Shown piece by piece: positions 53,453 to 64,000 of a DNA stretch of 64,000 bases. The notes beneath the pieces are model-generated. The model did not search any database. It saw only the letters and a list, made by a program, of their open reading frames with translations, and was not told the origin of the DNA. The position numbers and the translations under genes are program-made. Numbering within the stretch: the first letter of the stretch is position 1; every line of letters begins with the position of its first letter. Origin of the DNA: Myxococcales bacterium (GTDB lineage: Bacteria; Myxococcota_A; Polyangia; Polyangiales; Polyangiaceae); the NCBI GenBank assembly GCA_016712525.1, contig JADJQX010000001.1:1302001-1366000 (forward strand), in the 5' to 3' direction.

Positions 53453-55378
53453 CTACTCGCAGCCGGTCGAGGCGAACACGGGCACCGGCTGGGCCTGCGA
53501 GCCGACCGAGAGCGCGAGGAGCGAGCGGTCCTTGAGGGTGCCGACGAAGGCGTCGCACGCCGTCGGGCAGAACCGGATGCGCCCTCCCTCGACCGTGTAC
53601 CCGTTCTTGTCGGAGCAGTCTTGGGAGGCCTTCACCCGAATGGTCTCCCGGCGGACGGGGTCGTAGTACGAGACGACCGACTTGCCGTCGACCTGCTTGC
53701 CGCCGGGCACGCCGTAGAGGCACGAGCTGAGGTCGCGCGTGATCTGGCTGAGGGCGTCGCTGCCGCGAGCCTGGTCTTTGCGGGCGTCGTAGAGCTTGAA
53801 GGTGTCGGCGGCCTCGCGGGAGGCCTGCTCGAGCTCGGGCTCGACCGTGCCGTCGGTGCCGAGCAGCAGCGTGTAGGTCGGGATCTTCCCTTTGCGCACG
53901 ACGTCGACGAGCGGGGTGCCCGCCGTGCACTTGGTCGTGGCGAAGTCCTTGTTGCCGATGAGGAGCACGCCCTTGCGGCTGAAGCCGGAGAACTCGGCCT
54001 CGTTCAGCTTGGCGTACGCAGACTCGAGCGAGCCGTCGGCGCGGAGGGGCGTGGTGATGGGCTCGAGCGCGCGTGTGCCGGAGACGAAGTCGGCGATGGT
54101 GGTGGCCACGGCCTTCTGCGCCTTGAGCGCGGGCTGCATCGGGACGTCGAGGAGCTTGAAGGTGCGCGTGCCGCAGTCGATGTCTTGCGGGATGACCTTG
54201 AGCCCGAGCTGCATCGCCTCGAACACCGGGTCGGCGAGCGAGAGGCCGAGGGTGCGCGTGACCGTCGTGTCTTTGTAGAAGTCCGACATGCGCACCGAGC
54301 CGTCGAGGAGGACGACGAGCGCGCTCGGGGTGGGCTTCACCTCGAAGGTCTGGCAGGTGCCCGCGAGCGGCGTGATCGTGCCGGCGGGGTTGCCCGTCAT
54401 GGCCTTGAAGACGTCGCCGTCGCAGAGGGGCTGGCGCTGCGTCTTCGACTGGCACACGCCCGAGCTCTTGAGGCCGCTGATGCGGTGCGCGGGGACCTTG
54501 CCGTCGGGATCCTGGCCCTTGACCATGTCGCACAGGCCCGGCGCCAGCTGGAATTGCTGCGGCTTGGACGCGTCGGGGATGAAGTAGCCCTCGTCCGGAT
54601 CTTGGTCGAGGACCTCGGCCACCTCGCCGCCGTCGAAGAAGGCGCGCACGTTGAGGCCGTCGCCGTCCTTCGGGATGGTGATGCCGGGGTAGCTCGGGGC
54701 GCCGGGAGAGCCCGGGTGCGCGTAGATGCACTTGTCGGCGTCGAGCAAGATGGGCGTCTGCCCGGTGAGGTTCACGCACGTCTCGACGTTGAAGCACGTG
54801 GTGGCGGCGCCGTTCACCATGCGCTCGTCGAACTCGGCGAGCTTGGACGAGTCGGTGTCGACCGGGGCGCACCGGCCGGCCTTGCACGTCTCCTCGGACT
54901 TGCAGTTCGTCTTGTCGAAGCACGAAAACGAGAGCGGCATCGGCAAAAAGAGGATCTTCTCGGGCGTGTACGTCTGCCGCGACGAACGCAAGATGCGGCC
55001 TTTCGCGGCCTCGGTCCCGAGCTGGATGGGCGTGTTCACGCAGTCGGCGAACTGGTCGACCGTCGTCGCGTCTTGGCGCTCCTCGGAGTAGCCGGCGACC
55101 GTGATCGTGAGGGGGAGGCCGCGGTTCGAGTCGTCGATGGGGAGCGTGCCGAGCGTGCGGGGGAGCTGCACCTTGCCGTCGAAGACGCGGTACGAGTCGC
55201 ACTTCACCTGCGTGCCGCCCACGAGCACGTCGACGCGGATGGTCTTCAGGTCCTTCGGGACGCGCACCTGGGTCGAGATGCCCGCGACGAGCTCGGTCTG
55301 CTTCTTCCCCTCGCAGCCGCTCCAGACGAGCGCGGAGGTGCCGAGGGCGGCGAGCGTGGCGATGGTGCGGAGCTTCAT
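53453..55378 (-). CDS. Large lipoprotein with degenerate vWA-like domain
   Basis: 641 residues. The ATG at 55378 has AAGGAG 9 nt upstream and gives lipobox WSGC. The N-terminal half is beta-rich with scattered disulfides (CKSEETCKAGRC, ATTCFNVETCVN). Around residues 350-560 a von Willebrand A-like domain is visible: ALVVLLDGSVRMSDF, where a working MIDAS would read DxSxS, and later KGVLLIGNKDF and IPTYTLLLGTDG. The metal site is therefore altered. It is the third gene of the kinase-PEGA operon, so it may be the extracellular arm of that pathway. Confidence 0.78.
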   Translation of the reverse strand: MKLRTIATLAALGTSALVWSGCEGKKQTELVAGISTQVRVPKDLKTIRVDVLVGGTQVKCDSYRVFDGKVQLPRTLGTLPIDDSNRGLPLTITVAGYSEERQDATTVDQFADCVNTPIQLGTEAAKGRILRSSRQTYTPEKILFLPMPLSFSCFDKTNCKSEETCKAGRCAPVDTDSSKLAEFDERMVNGAATTCFNVETCVNLTGQTPILLDADKCIYAHPGSPGAPSYPGITIPKDGDGLNVRAFFDGGEVAEVLDQDPDEGYFIPDASKPQQFQLAPGLCDMVKGQDPDGKVPAHRISGLKSSGVCQSKTQRQPLCDGDVFKAMTGNPAGTITPLAGTCQTFEVKPTPSALVVLLDGSVRMSDFYKDTTVTRTLGLSLADPVFEAMQLGLKVIPQDIDCGTRTFKLLDVPMQPALKAQKAVATTIADFVSGTRALEPITTPLRADGSLESAYAKLNEAEFSGFSRKGVLLIGNKDFATTKCTAGTPLVDVVRKGKIPTYTLLLGTDGTVEPELEQASREAADTFKLYDARKDQARGSDALSQITRDLSSCLYGVPGGKQVDGKSVVSYYDPVRRETIRVKASQDCSDKNGYTVEGGRIRFCPTACDAFVGTLKDRSLLALSVGSQAQPVPVFASTGCE

Positions 55379-55438
55379 GCGGCAGTCTCCTTGGGGCAAA
55401 CCCCTAGTTTAACGAAGAAAAGTGCGGGGCGCCCGCGG

Positions 55439-56656
55439 CTACTGGTGCTCGACGATGTAGGGAGGGAGCGTACCGCGGTACGGATCCTGATCTTTCGGCG
55501 CGAAGAGCACGGCGGCCGCGCCGATGCCCACGCCGATGACCACGACGGTGCCGATGAGCCACGGGCCGAAGCTCGGGGCCTTGTCCTCGTTGAGGATGGC
55601 GGTGACGGGGCGCTCGCCGCCCTTCGGCACTTCGACGTCGAGGTTGTAGGTGTAAAAGCCATTCTTTTTGGCGGTGACGAGGTGGGGGCCCGCGTCCACC
55701 GCGCCCTCGAAGCGCGTCGAGCCGACGACCTTTCCGTCGATGAGGATCGTGGCGCCTTCGGGCTTGGTGGTGACGATGAGCTTGCCTTGGCGTTGCTCTT
55801 TGGAGAGGCCGAGCGAGACCGCGGCGGCCTCGCCCTCTTTCATGACGACCGACTGCTTGGCCGTCGCAAATCCTGGCGCATCGGCCTCGACCACGTAAGG
55901 CTCCGAACGGATGACAAGCTTGCCCGTGTAGGGCGAGGCGCCCACCTCTTTGCCGTCGATGCGCACGGTGGCGTTCGGGGCGCCCGAGACCTGCACCGTG
56001 ATCGTGCCGAGCTTGGCGATCGCCTCGAGCTTGAGCTCGATGGGATCGGGCTTTTTTCCCTGCGGGAACGATTTGACGGTCGACGCGTCGGCGTAGCCGG
56101 CCTTCTTGGCGGCGAGGCGCCGCTCGCCGATGTCGACCCGGAGGGGGCTCGCGAGCGGGGATACTCCGACCTCGACGTCGTCGACGTAGATCTTGGCGCC
56201 GGGCTCGCTCACGCTCACGACGAGCTCGACGACGAACGCCTCGAGGCCCGCGGCGGTCTCTTTGGCGCGGGTCTCTTCCTCGGGGGAGAGCTTGCCGGCG
56301 CCCTCGGAGAGCTCTTGTTTGAGCACCTCGATCGCGCGGGCGTAGTGGCCGGTGTTCTTGTCGCACACGGCGACGTTGAAGAGCACGCGCGGGTTCTTGG
56401 TCTCGCGGTAGACGTCCATGAACTCGGTGCGCGCGGCGCTCCAGTTGGCCGCCCCGTAGAGCACGACCGCCGTGTCCCATTTCGCGTGCACGGCGGGGGG
56501 CAGCTCTTCACGAATCGTCTTCGATTTCCCTGGTTTGGCCGCGGCGGGCTTGGGCTGGGCGAGGGCCGTGACCGGGAGCATGGGGGCCACGAGCGCGCCG
56601 ATGAGCACGCCCGCGAGCGCGCCCGAGAGCCTGGGACGGGAAGGGATGGTTCGCAT
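55439..56656 (-). CDS. PEGA-repeat membrane protein, kinase partner
   Basis: 405 residues. Sec signal peptide (cleavage near ALAQP). Residues ~55-130 are TPR-like (LYGAANWSAARTEFMDVYRE, ARAIEVLKQEL). Three PEGA domains follow: AKIYVDDVEVGVSPLASP (about 150), ATVRIDGKEVGASPY (about 225) and ATILIDGKVVGSTRFEG (about 305). A helix near 372-390 anchors the C-terminus. PEGA domains are extracytoplasmic and often accompany Ser/Thr kinases in myxobacteria. It lies 87 bp after the kinase and 60 bp before the vWA-like lipoprotein. Confidence 0.88.
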   Translation of the reverse strand: MRTIPSRPRLSGALAGVLIGALVAPMLPVTALAQPKPAAAKPGKSKTIREELPPAVHAKWDTAVVLYGAANWSAARTEFMDVYRETKNPRVLFNVAVCDKNTGHYARAIEVLKQELSEGAGKLSPEEETRAKETAAGLEAFVVELVVSVSEPGAKIYVDDVEVGVSPLASPLRVDIGERRLAAKKAGYADASTVKSFPQGKKPDPIELKLEAIAKLGTITVQVSGAPNATVRIDGKEVGASPYTGKLVIRSEPYVVEADAPGFATAKQSVVMKEGEAAAVSLGLSKEQRQGKLIVTTKPEGATILIDGKVVGSTRFEGAVDAGPHLVTAKKNGFYTYNLDVEVPKGGERPVTAILNEDKAPSFGPWLIGTVVVIGVGIGAAAVLFAPKDQDPYRGTLPPYIVEHQ

Positions 56657-56743
56657 CGGCCGGGGTTCCTTTGGGGCACGCGCACGGGTGCGACGAGCCC
56701 GGAGAAGTGCGGGCGGCGAGGGGCCCGGACCCTCGAGCCTACC

Positions 56744-58368
56744 TCAGTTTTGGATGCCGGTTTGCAAGACGTGGGTGGGCTGCGGCTTTGGCGCGGCGCC
56801 GGTCGGCTTGGGCTGGGCCGCGTGGGCCGAGGCGGAGGGGGTCGCCGATGGTGCGGCCGACGTGGACGGCGCCGCCGACGCCTTGTCGGCGACGGGGGGC
56901 GGCGTGGCGACACTCGGGAGGGCCGTAGGCTTCGGCTCCCCGCTTACGTTCGCGGGGACGGGGGCCGCCGTGAGCTTGGCGATGCCGATCGCGACCACGA
57001 CCGCGGCGAGCGCGATGCCTGCGCCGGTGATGAGCATGCGCTGCGAGCCCGCTTGTGTGTCGCGTGTGGGCTGGGTGGCCGACAGGGCGGGGGCCGACGA
57101 GCCGAGGTTTCCGCCTTCGGGGCGGGGGTAGGTGACGTCGTTCTCGCGTGGTACGCGCGGGGCCGCGATGCCTCCCATGGCGCTCGGGCGATCGGGCATG
57201 GCCACGGTGCCCGCGGGCCCATGGGGCGGAGGAGGAGGTGTGCCGGCCGCAGGCGGGGGCACGGAGCTCCGGCGATCGACCTCGGTCCCGGCCATGCCGA
57301 GGGTGCGCACGGCGGCCTCGGCTTGCGCTTGGGAGACGCCACCTGCGAGGGGTGTGCCGCCGAGGGACGCGCCCTTGACGAGCTCCGAGAACGCCACGGC
57401 GGAAGGGGGAATGGCCCGAGATGCGCGCCCGGCGTCCTCCGGGGCGACGAACCTCTGCATGCGCGCGATGAGGGCGCGGCCTTTCTCGTCGGTGAAGGGC
57501 TCGAGCGCCTCGGCGAAGAGCAGCGCCGACGCGTACCTGTCGATGGGCTCGCGCGCGAGGCCCTTGCGCACCACGTCCCACAACCCGGGGGGCAGATCGG
57601 GGACGAGCTCGTCGAGCGGGTCGGGATCGGCGGTGAACAGCTTGAAGAGGAGCTCGGTGAGCTGCCCGCTCTCGGCGCGGAAGGGCGTTCGGCCCGAGAG
57701 GAGCTCGTACAAAATGACCGCCACCGAATAGAGATCGCTCCGCGCGTCGACCTCTTTGGGGAGCGCGCCTGCTCGGCCGACATGTAGAGCGGCGTGCCGA
57801 GCGCCGAGTGCGTCTGCGTGAGCGACTGGCTGCCCGGGTCTTGGATCTTCGAGATGCCGAAGTCGAGGATCTTCACGAAGTCGTCGTCGCCATCTTTGTG
57901 GATGACGAAGCAGTTCGACGGCTTCATGTCGCGGTGGATGATCTGCGCCGCGTGCGCCGCCTGGAGCCCGCGCAGGATCTGGAGCACGAAGCCCACGGCG
58001 CGCATGGCCGGGAGCCCGGGTTTTCCCTCGGCCTCGAGCACCTGCGCGAGGTCGCGCCCGTCGAGGCAGTCCATGACGAGGTACGGCGCGCCCGAGGGCA
58101 GCTTGCCCACGTCGTCCACGTGGAGCACGTGATCGCTCGCGATGCGCTTCGACGCGACGCCCTCGTTCAAGAAGCGGTCGACCGCGCCCTGAACCTCGAC
58201 GTACTGCGGGTTCATGAACTTGAGCGCGACCGGGGCGCGCAAGACGAGGTGCACGGCCTTGACCACGGCGCCCATGCCGCCCTGGCCGAGCACGCGCTCC
58301 ACCTTGTATTTGCCGTCGATGACCTCGCCGGGCTGCGGGTAGGGCGACGTAGGAGGGACCTGCGACAT
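56744..58368 (-). pseudogene. Ser/Thr protein kinase, interrupted by a frameshift
   Basis: The ATG at 58368 opens a kinase with all early motifs: GQGGMGAVV, Lys50 in VALKFM, HRDMKPSN, DFGISK and LYMSAEQAR. In the G-run at 57758-57761 (C-run on the coding strand) the frame shifts. The frame that continues correctly reads KEVDARSDLYSVAVILYELLSG and completes the domain, then a Pro/Ala-rich juxtamembrane part, one membrane helix and a Pro/Ser/Ala tail ending at 56744. Adding one C would restore an intact ~541-residue kinase. This is either a sequencing error or a real loss. It heads the kinase-PEGA-lipoprotein operon. Confidence 0.8.
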
Positions 58369-58604
58369 GGTGAGCTTCGGAGGATAGCAGCCTTTTCGAA
58401 AGCGCGACTTTTCGGCGAGGTTTCGGCCAAAAGGGGCGCACTCGGGGCGCCTTCGCTCGCTTCGCGCCCCTCGTGGCCGACCTCTTCCGTCGTCGTAGCC
58501 TCGGACGGCCGGGCGCGAAAGGGCCCGTTCGGGCGACACGCCGCGCGCCGGGGCCGGCTGTTTTTTTCGTCGACCCGACCCGCTTTTCGCTAGAGGTTTC
58601 GGCC

Positions 58605-60173
<1,569 letters not shown>

Positions 60174-60193
60174 CGGGGCGATCCCACGACGAC

Positions 60194-60223
60194 GAGGCCC
60201 GCGCACATGGCTGCCCGGGCCTC
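60194..60223 (+). terminator. Hairpin after carboxyltransferase gene
   Basis: Perfect stem GAGGCCCG / CGGGCCTC with a 14-base loop, 20 bp after the stop. There is no T-run, so it may be Rho-assisted. Confidence 0.55.
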
Positions 60224-60310
60224 GCGGCATTTCGGGCAGGAAGTGCCGCTTTTCGTGCTCGACAGGCAACTCGAAGTCGTGTGTGCTCGGCGCTCGCGAA
60301 GGAGATCCCC

Positions 60311-61000
60311 ATGTCGAAGCTCGTGCGCATCGCCGTCAAACCTGGTCCCGTCCCTGCGAACGCCGTGAGCCGTGTCGGCGGGGAGCCCATCGGGATGACA
60401 CGGGAGACGTGGCCGCTCTACGAGGGCAAGCCGATGCACCACGTGATCACGGTCGAGCGCGCGGCCATCGTGCCGAGCTTGCCGGAGGGCGTGGCCGCCG
60501 TGGCCGTGTTCGTGAACGACATCGGGAACAACGAGGCGTACCTGCCCGACACGTCGAAGACGAAGGTGGTGATGCTCTCGGCAGAGGACGTCGCGCGTGG
60601 GGAGACGCCGCTCGAGAAGGTGCTCGGCGCGGCCGAGGGGTACGCGCCCGCGGCGCCGGGGAAGGTGTCCTTCGAGGCGACGACCTACGACTTCGACACG
60701 ATCCGCGATCCTGACACCGTGGAGGACGGCCCGGAGGACGAGCTCGACGACGATCAGGTGTCGTACGCGGTCTCGTCGTACTTCGGAGAGGCGCGCTCGG
60801 GCAGCTTGGGGGACGCCGAGGTGCACGGGCTCTCGGCGGAGCACGTCGCGTGGTGCCAGGGCGCCGAGGCCCCGGAGGGGCAGCGCGTGCTCTTTTGGTT
60901 CTACGAGGCGCTCGTGCCGGGGCTCAACTGCGGCGACGGGTTCATGTACGTGACCGCGAGCGCCGACGCGAAGAGCGCGGCCGCGTGGTGGCAGTGCTGA
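60311..61000 (+). CDS. DUF1963-like hypothetical protein
   Basis: 229 residues; GAAGGAG precedes the ATG at 60311. No signal peptide. The opening VSRVGGEPIGMTRETWPLYEGKPMHHVITVE follows the DUF1963/YwqG pattern (GG-P at the start, then WP, then an I-x-x strand), but in two parts that I compare by eye only. The C-terminal half has FWFYEALVPGLNCGDGFMYV. Family members are cytoplasmic and of unknown role. Confidence 0.65.
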   Translation: MSKLVRIAVKPGPVPANAVSRVGGEPIGMTRETWPLYEGKPMHHVITVERAAIVPSLPEGVAAVAVFVNDIGNNEAYLPDTSKTKVVMLSAEDVARGETPLEKVLGAAEGYAPAAPGKVSFEATTYDFDTIRDPDTVEDGPEDELDDDQVSYAVSSYFGEARSGSLGDAEVHGLSAEHVAWCQGAEAPEGQRVLFWFYEALVPGLNCGDGFMYVTASADAKSAAAWWQC

Positions 61001-61103
61001 GCGTTCTCGCGACACGTGCGCGGTGACGACGCGGCGACGGCGAGCGACGCGCCCGAAGCGGGGCTTGCGTGCTCCCGAGGGGGTCGCAGTATGGTGCGGG
61101 ACA

Positions 61104-61559
61104 ATGACGAACCGCTCGGTGTCCGTCGAGCACGAGCGCGAGCTCGCGGCTCCACGCGGCGTGGTCTTCGACCTCTTGCTCGACGCGAAGGTCGTGCGCG
61201 CGTGGCTCGCGTACGAGGGGGCCGAGCTGCGCTCGTTGTGGCTCGACGCGCGCCCGGGTGGGGGCTTTCACGCGTGCATCGTGGTGCCGTACTTGGGTGA
61301 CGTGTGGGCGATCGGCACGTACCGCGAGGTCGAGCGGCCCTCGCGTATCGTGTTCGACGTGGGCATTCGCGAGGCGAGCGGCGACGGGCCCGCGGCGGAC
61401 GAGTCGCCATCCCCGAACGACGTGCGCGTGACGATGACGCTCACCGAGGCCGGCGCGGGGACGCGGGTGACCATCGAGCGCGACGCGAGCGTGAGCGCGC
61501 CGCCCGGCTTGCCGACGTGGGCCCGGATGCTCGACGCGGTGGAGGGGGCGTTGGGTTAG
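61104..61559 (+). CDS. SRPBCC/AHSA1-family protein
   Basis: 151 residues. The ATG at 61104 is chosen because family similarity starts at once (VSVEHERELAAPRGVVFDLL); upstream residues of the open frame are Arg-rich nonsense. The fold order is clear: VVRAWLAYEG, then WLDARPGGGFHACIV, TYREVERPSRIVFDVG, VTMTLTEAGAGTRVTIE, and a C-terminal helix. SRPBCC domains bind hydrophobic ligands or act as chaperone co-factors. The ligand is unknown. Confidence 0.8.
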   Translation: MTNRSVSVEHERELAAPRGVVFDLLLDAKVVRAWLAYEGAELRSLWLDARPGGGFHACIVVPYLGDVWAIGTYREVERPSRIVFDVGIREASGDGPAADESPSPNDVRVTMTLTEAGAGTRVTIERDASVSAPPGLPTWARMLDAVEGALG

Positions 61560-61635
61560 GGAGGCATCGCACGGGGTGAATGCGAGCGCCGTGCCGTGCC
61601 GAGCCGATTTGCGGCTCTCCTGAAGTTTCGCGGAC

Positions 61636-61655
61636 TTGGCGCGAACGTCGGTCGG
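61636..61655 (+). repeat. Dispersed motif TTGGCGCGAACGTCGGTCGG, copy b
   Basis: Part of a longer (~120-bp) similar stretch shared with 63320-63460, including GTTTCGCGG before it and GGTGGCC-AGGCCGGCAT-like sequence after it. It stands ~135 bp before the next gene start. Confidence 0.85.
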
Positions 61656-61790
61656 TTTTTTCGGTCCCTCGCGGTGGCCAGGCCGGCATGGGGGTGGCCC
61701 GGGCCATCCCCCCGTCGACCAAATTCCCGCCCGCCCGCGCGCCCCGCGAACGCGCTTCTGCCCCAACGAGCCCATGCGTACGATGCGCCC

Positions 61791-63195
61791 ATGGCCCGCA
61801 CCGTGAAGCCGAAGACGACAACCAAGGCGCCCAAGACTACGGCGAAGGTCCCGCCCAAGCCCAAGGCCACCAAGGCCACCAAGGCCACCAAGCCCCAAGG
61901 CCACCAAGCCCAAGCCCACCACGCCCACCAAGGCCGCGCATCCGGCCTTCACGCTCGCGAACGTTCGTGACCCGCTCCGCGGCAAGCCCACGGCGGTCGA
62001 CAAAAAGCAGCTCGCGGTCGTGCTCGAGGCCGAGGGGCTCGGCTCCGCGGCGGAGGCGCGCGAGGACGACGAGGTCTCGTTCCAGCTCGTCGACGTGCTC
62101 GAGGGCAACGTCGCGCGCTTCCAGCTCCTCGTGTGGCCCTTTGGGAGCGCCGCGCTCTTCGCTGCCGGCAAGCCCAGGGTCGTCGGCGGCGCCGAGCAGC
62201 ACGCGTTCCACCTCGACGAAGGCGACGCTGCGGTCTACGCGGCCCTCGCCGACGCGTACAAGGCCTCCGCGAAGGAGCTCGGGCTCCACGAGCGGCTCAC
62301 CTTCCGCACGCCGCCCGAAGCGACCGCCGCGCCCAAAGCGACGAAGGGGAGCAAGGCCGACGCCCCGGCTTCGTTCGAGGCGCGCCTCGCGGAGATTCGC
62401 GCGCTCGCCGCCGCGGGGAGCCGGGCTCAGGTGAGCCGCGCGTGCGACGCGCTGGGTGTGTTCCCGTCGTGGAAGGTCTACCCGAAGCGCCACCCCGACG
62501 AGCTCACGAAGGAGGAGCGCGCCTTCGCGGAGCTCTTGCTCGATCTCGACCTCCCGGTCGATCTGCAGACCTCGGGGCTCTTCGATCGGGACGCGCACCT
62601 CGCGCGGTTCCTTGGCCGGGAAAAGCAGGGCCCGAGCGACGAGCGCGTTCACGTGGGCGGTCGGTCGGTGCCGGTGTGGTGGGCGGTCGCGTCGGTCGGA
62701 TCGGGGCACGTGGAGCGCGACGACGTGCTCCGTGCGTGGAAGGCGCTGCCGGCCGCGAAGGCGCTCGCCGCCTGGAAGGAGATCGCGACGGGCGAGGCCT
62801 ACGACGTGCTCGACGCCCACGCGACGTCGATGAAGGACGCGGGCTTCTCCGGGAAACCCTACATGAAGGACTACCGCACGCGCGTCGCGGGGCTCCTCGC
62901 CGACGTGAGCGTCGCGCTCGGCGCCGAAGGCGAGAAGGCCGCGAAGGAGATCACGAAGAAGCTCCCGAGCTGGGGCGGTGGTGCGCAGATCTTGATCGGT
63001 CTCCTCAGCGCCGCACGTCACGCGAAGGCGCGGGGGAAAACCATCGACCCAGCGTTCGACGCGACCTTCCAGCGCCTCTGGGAGCGTGTCGGGCCCGACT
63101 CGTTCTACGCCCCGGTCGTCGAGGCCGAGATCGAGGGCGCGTTGCCCCCTCCGCGCGCGAAGGCCTTCCGCGCGGGTCTCACGTGGCCGACCTAG
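61791..63195 (+). pseudogene. Hypothetical protein with Lys/Ala/Thr-rich N-terminus, frameshifted
   Basis: The ATG at 61791 opens a histone-H1-like Lys/Thr/Ala/Pro tail made of 9-bp repeats AAGGCCACC (Lys-Ala-Thr). At 61893-61896 the run CCCC has one C more than the reading frame needs. Removing one C joins the tail to the long frame that ends at 63195 (HPAFTLANVRDPLRGKPTAV onward). The ~400-residue body has acidic alpha/beta segments, a KATKGSK linker near the middle and WWAVASVGSG; it is not recognised. Either a sequencing error, or slippage in the repeats switches the gene. Confidence 0.72.
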
Positions 63196-63371
63196 AACGA
63201 CGAGTGACCTCCGGCGGGTGCGTGGGCCGGGGCGCGCGGCGGGTGACCTTGCCGGCGTGAGGGTGTCGTGGGGGCCATGGGGGCGCTCGTCCGCGGTGCA
63301 TCGTGGGCAGGTCCAAAGCGAACGCCGTGCCGAACGCTGTCGAACCACGTGTCTCGTGGAGTTTCGCGGGC

Positions 63372-63391
63372 TTGGCGCGAACGTCGGTCGG
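63372..63391 (+). repeat. Dispersed motif TTGGCGCGAACGTCGGTCGG, copy c
   Basis: Exact 20-bp match to copies a and b; flanks resemble copy b for ~60 bp on each side. Confidence 0.85.
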
Positions 63392-63495
63392 ATCTCCCGG
63401 CGCGCTCGGGGTGGCCTGGCCGGCATTCGGGGTGGCCTGGCCGATCGGCGCGGTGAACGCATCCCGCGAGCCCGAATCCGAATGGTTTCAGGTGT

Positions 63496-63545
63496 TTGGC
63501 GTCAACGTCGGTCGGATCTCCCCCCCCAACGTCGGTCGGATCTCC
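63496..63545 (+). repeat. Dispersed motif, copy d, with a second half-copy
   Basis: TTGGCGTCAACGTCGGTCGG differs from the others at two bases; AACGTCGGTCGGATCTCC is repeated 24 bp later. It shares GTGTTTGGCG at its left edge with copy a. Confidence 0.8.
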
Positions 63546-63571
63546 CCCACCCACGGGAGCCGTTCGCGCTC

Positions 63572-64000
63572 TCAGAACGTGCCCGCCGCCCCGAACGGAG
63601 AGAAGCGGACCATCACCCGGCTCGTGCGCGGCGGCGTCGCCGGGTCGAGCTCCGAGAAGGCACCGTAGGCGTAGATCGCGTTGCCCCCGACGGCGATCCC
63701 GATCCCTCCCGCGAAGCCCGCGAGCCCGATGGGCACGAGCCCAGCGCCGCCGATGCTCCCGCCCGAGCCACTTGCGCCGGCCCCGCCGATGGCGAGGCCG
63801 AGCCCGAGGATGCTCGCGGTTGCGCCCGTGACGAGGAGGAACGCCCCGGCCACGGCGAGGACCGGGCTCCGCATGTGCTCGCGCTCCGCGTAGTCGGCCT
63901 TCATCGCGGCGAGGCGGCGGAGGTCGCTCGCGTCGGCCGTGTGGTTCTTCACGCGCTCTTCGACGGCCTCGATCACGCTCTTGTACTGCTCCCCGGTGTC
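63572..64000 (-). CDS. Membrane protein, 5' end may lie beyond window
   Basis: At least 134 residues. A GTG at 63976 (reading IEAVEERVKNH) is a possible start, but the frame stays open to the window edge with protein-like residues (TGEQYKS), so the true start may be further out. Two hydrophobic stretches, about residues 38-60 and 80-105 (Gly/Ala/Ile-rich), are preceded by a charged helix (DASDLRRLAAMKADYAEREH). It ends MVRFSPFGAAGTF. This C-terminal pattern (two helices, then a short strand) resembles the tails of PEGA/TPR partner proteins of kinases, as at 30433. Confidence 0.65.
   Translation of the reverse strand, partial: DTGEQYKSVIEAVEERVKNHTADASDLRRLAAMKADYAEREHMRSPVLAVAGAFLLVTGATASILGLGLAIGGAGASGSGGSIGGAGLVPIGLAGFAGGIGIAVGGNAIYAYGAFSELDPATPPRTSRVMVRFSPFGAAGTF

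Larger units (their letters stand above)
63196..63571. other. Intergenic region between convergent genes with dispersed repeats
   Basis: Contains copies c and d of the dispersed motif and two tandem blocks: GGGGTGGCCTGGCC (twice, about 63408-63441) and AACGTCGGTCGGATCTCC (twice, 63504-63545). No gene is supported. Confidence 0.55.

Noticed and set aside
53330..57787. Plus-strand open frame of nearly 1,500 codons
   Set aside because: It is the antisense of the vWA-like lipoprotein, the PEGA gene and the kinase. Its residues are Arg/Gly/Asp/Leu-rich without motifs, as expected for antisense frames in very GC-rich DNA.

Overview
The window is very GC-rich DNA from a myxobacterium, most likely of the Polyangia (Sorangium/Labilithrix-like) branch. 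I infer this from gene content, not from a database match. The signs are three Hanks-type Ser/Thr kinase genes in 64 kb, PEGA-domain and DUF2341 partners, a fibro-slime protein, and about 25 lipoproteins whose lipobox is followed by Asp/Ala/Gly/Ser/Pro-rich linkers. There is no rRNA, tRNA, CRISPR array or recognisable transposase.

Layout. 1-12.5 kb: a truncated secreted alpha-amylase divergent from an AraC regulator, several lipoproteins, a 21-bp tandem array, a decayed PPOX-type flavoprotein gene, a secreted esterase, an AlkA-like glycosylase and a DUF3857/transglutaminase membrane protein. 12.6-26.6 kb: a giant Cys-rich lipoprotein, a WYL regulator divergent from a small dimeric alpha/beta-barrel protein across a palindrome, lspA followed by a lipoprotein gene, a CDP-alcohol phosphatidyltransferase, a VF530-like gene and two adjacent paralogous lipoproteins.

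26.7-41.2 kb is the accessory core. Two copies of a 1.23-kb unit (upstream region, gene, terminator) lie in direct orientation about 13.2 kb apart and are almost identical; the first copy is frameshifted. Between them lie a four-gene translationally coupled operon (kinase, PEGA-like protein, two DUF2341 lipoproteins), a convergent kinase-LuxR operon, a stretch of visibly lower GC with two secreted proteins, and an unrecognised coupled two-gene operon.

41.4-53 kb: a secreted protein with a C-terminal ricin-type lectin domain and a possible pore-forming N-terminus, lipoprotein pairs, the fibro-slime protein, a leucine-rich-repeat protein, a mono-heme c-type lipoprotein, tsaD and an HExxH metallopeptidase. 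53.4-64 kb: a kinase-PEGA-lipoprotein operon divergent from an acyl-CoA carboxylase beta subunit, a DUF1963-like protein, a SRPBCC protein, and a Lys/Ala/Thr-tailed protein with a frameshift. Copies of a dispersed intergenic repeat are concentrated here.

The recurring theme is envelope signalling: kinases are coupled to PEGA proteins and surface lipoproteins, and in one case to a LuxR regulator. Four genes carry apparent single-base frameshifts, three of them in homopolymers. Either these are assembly errors or several genes here are decaying or switchable.
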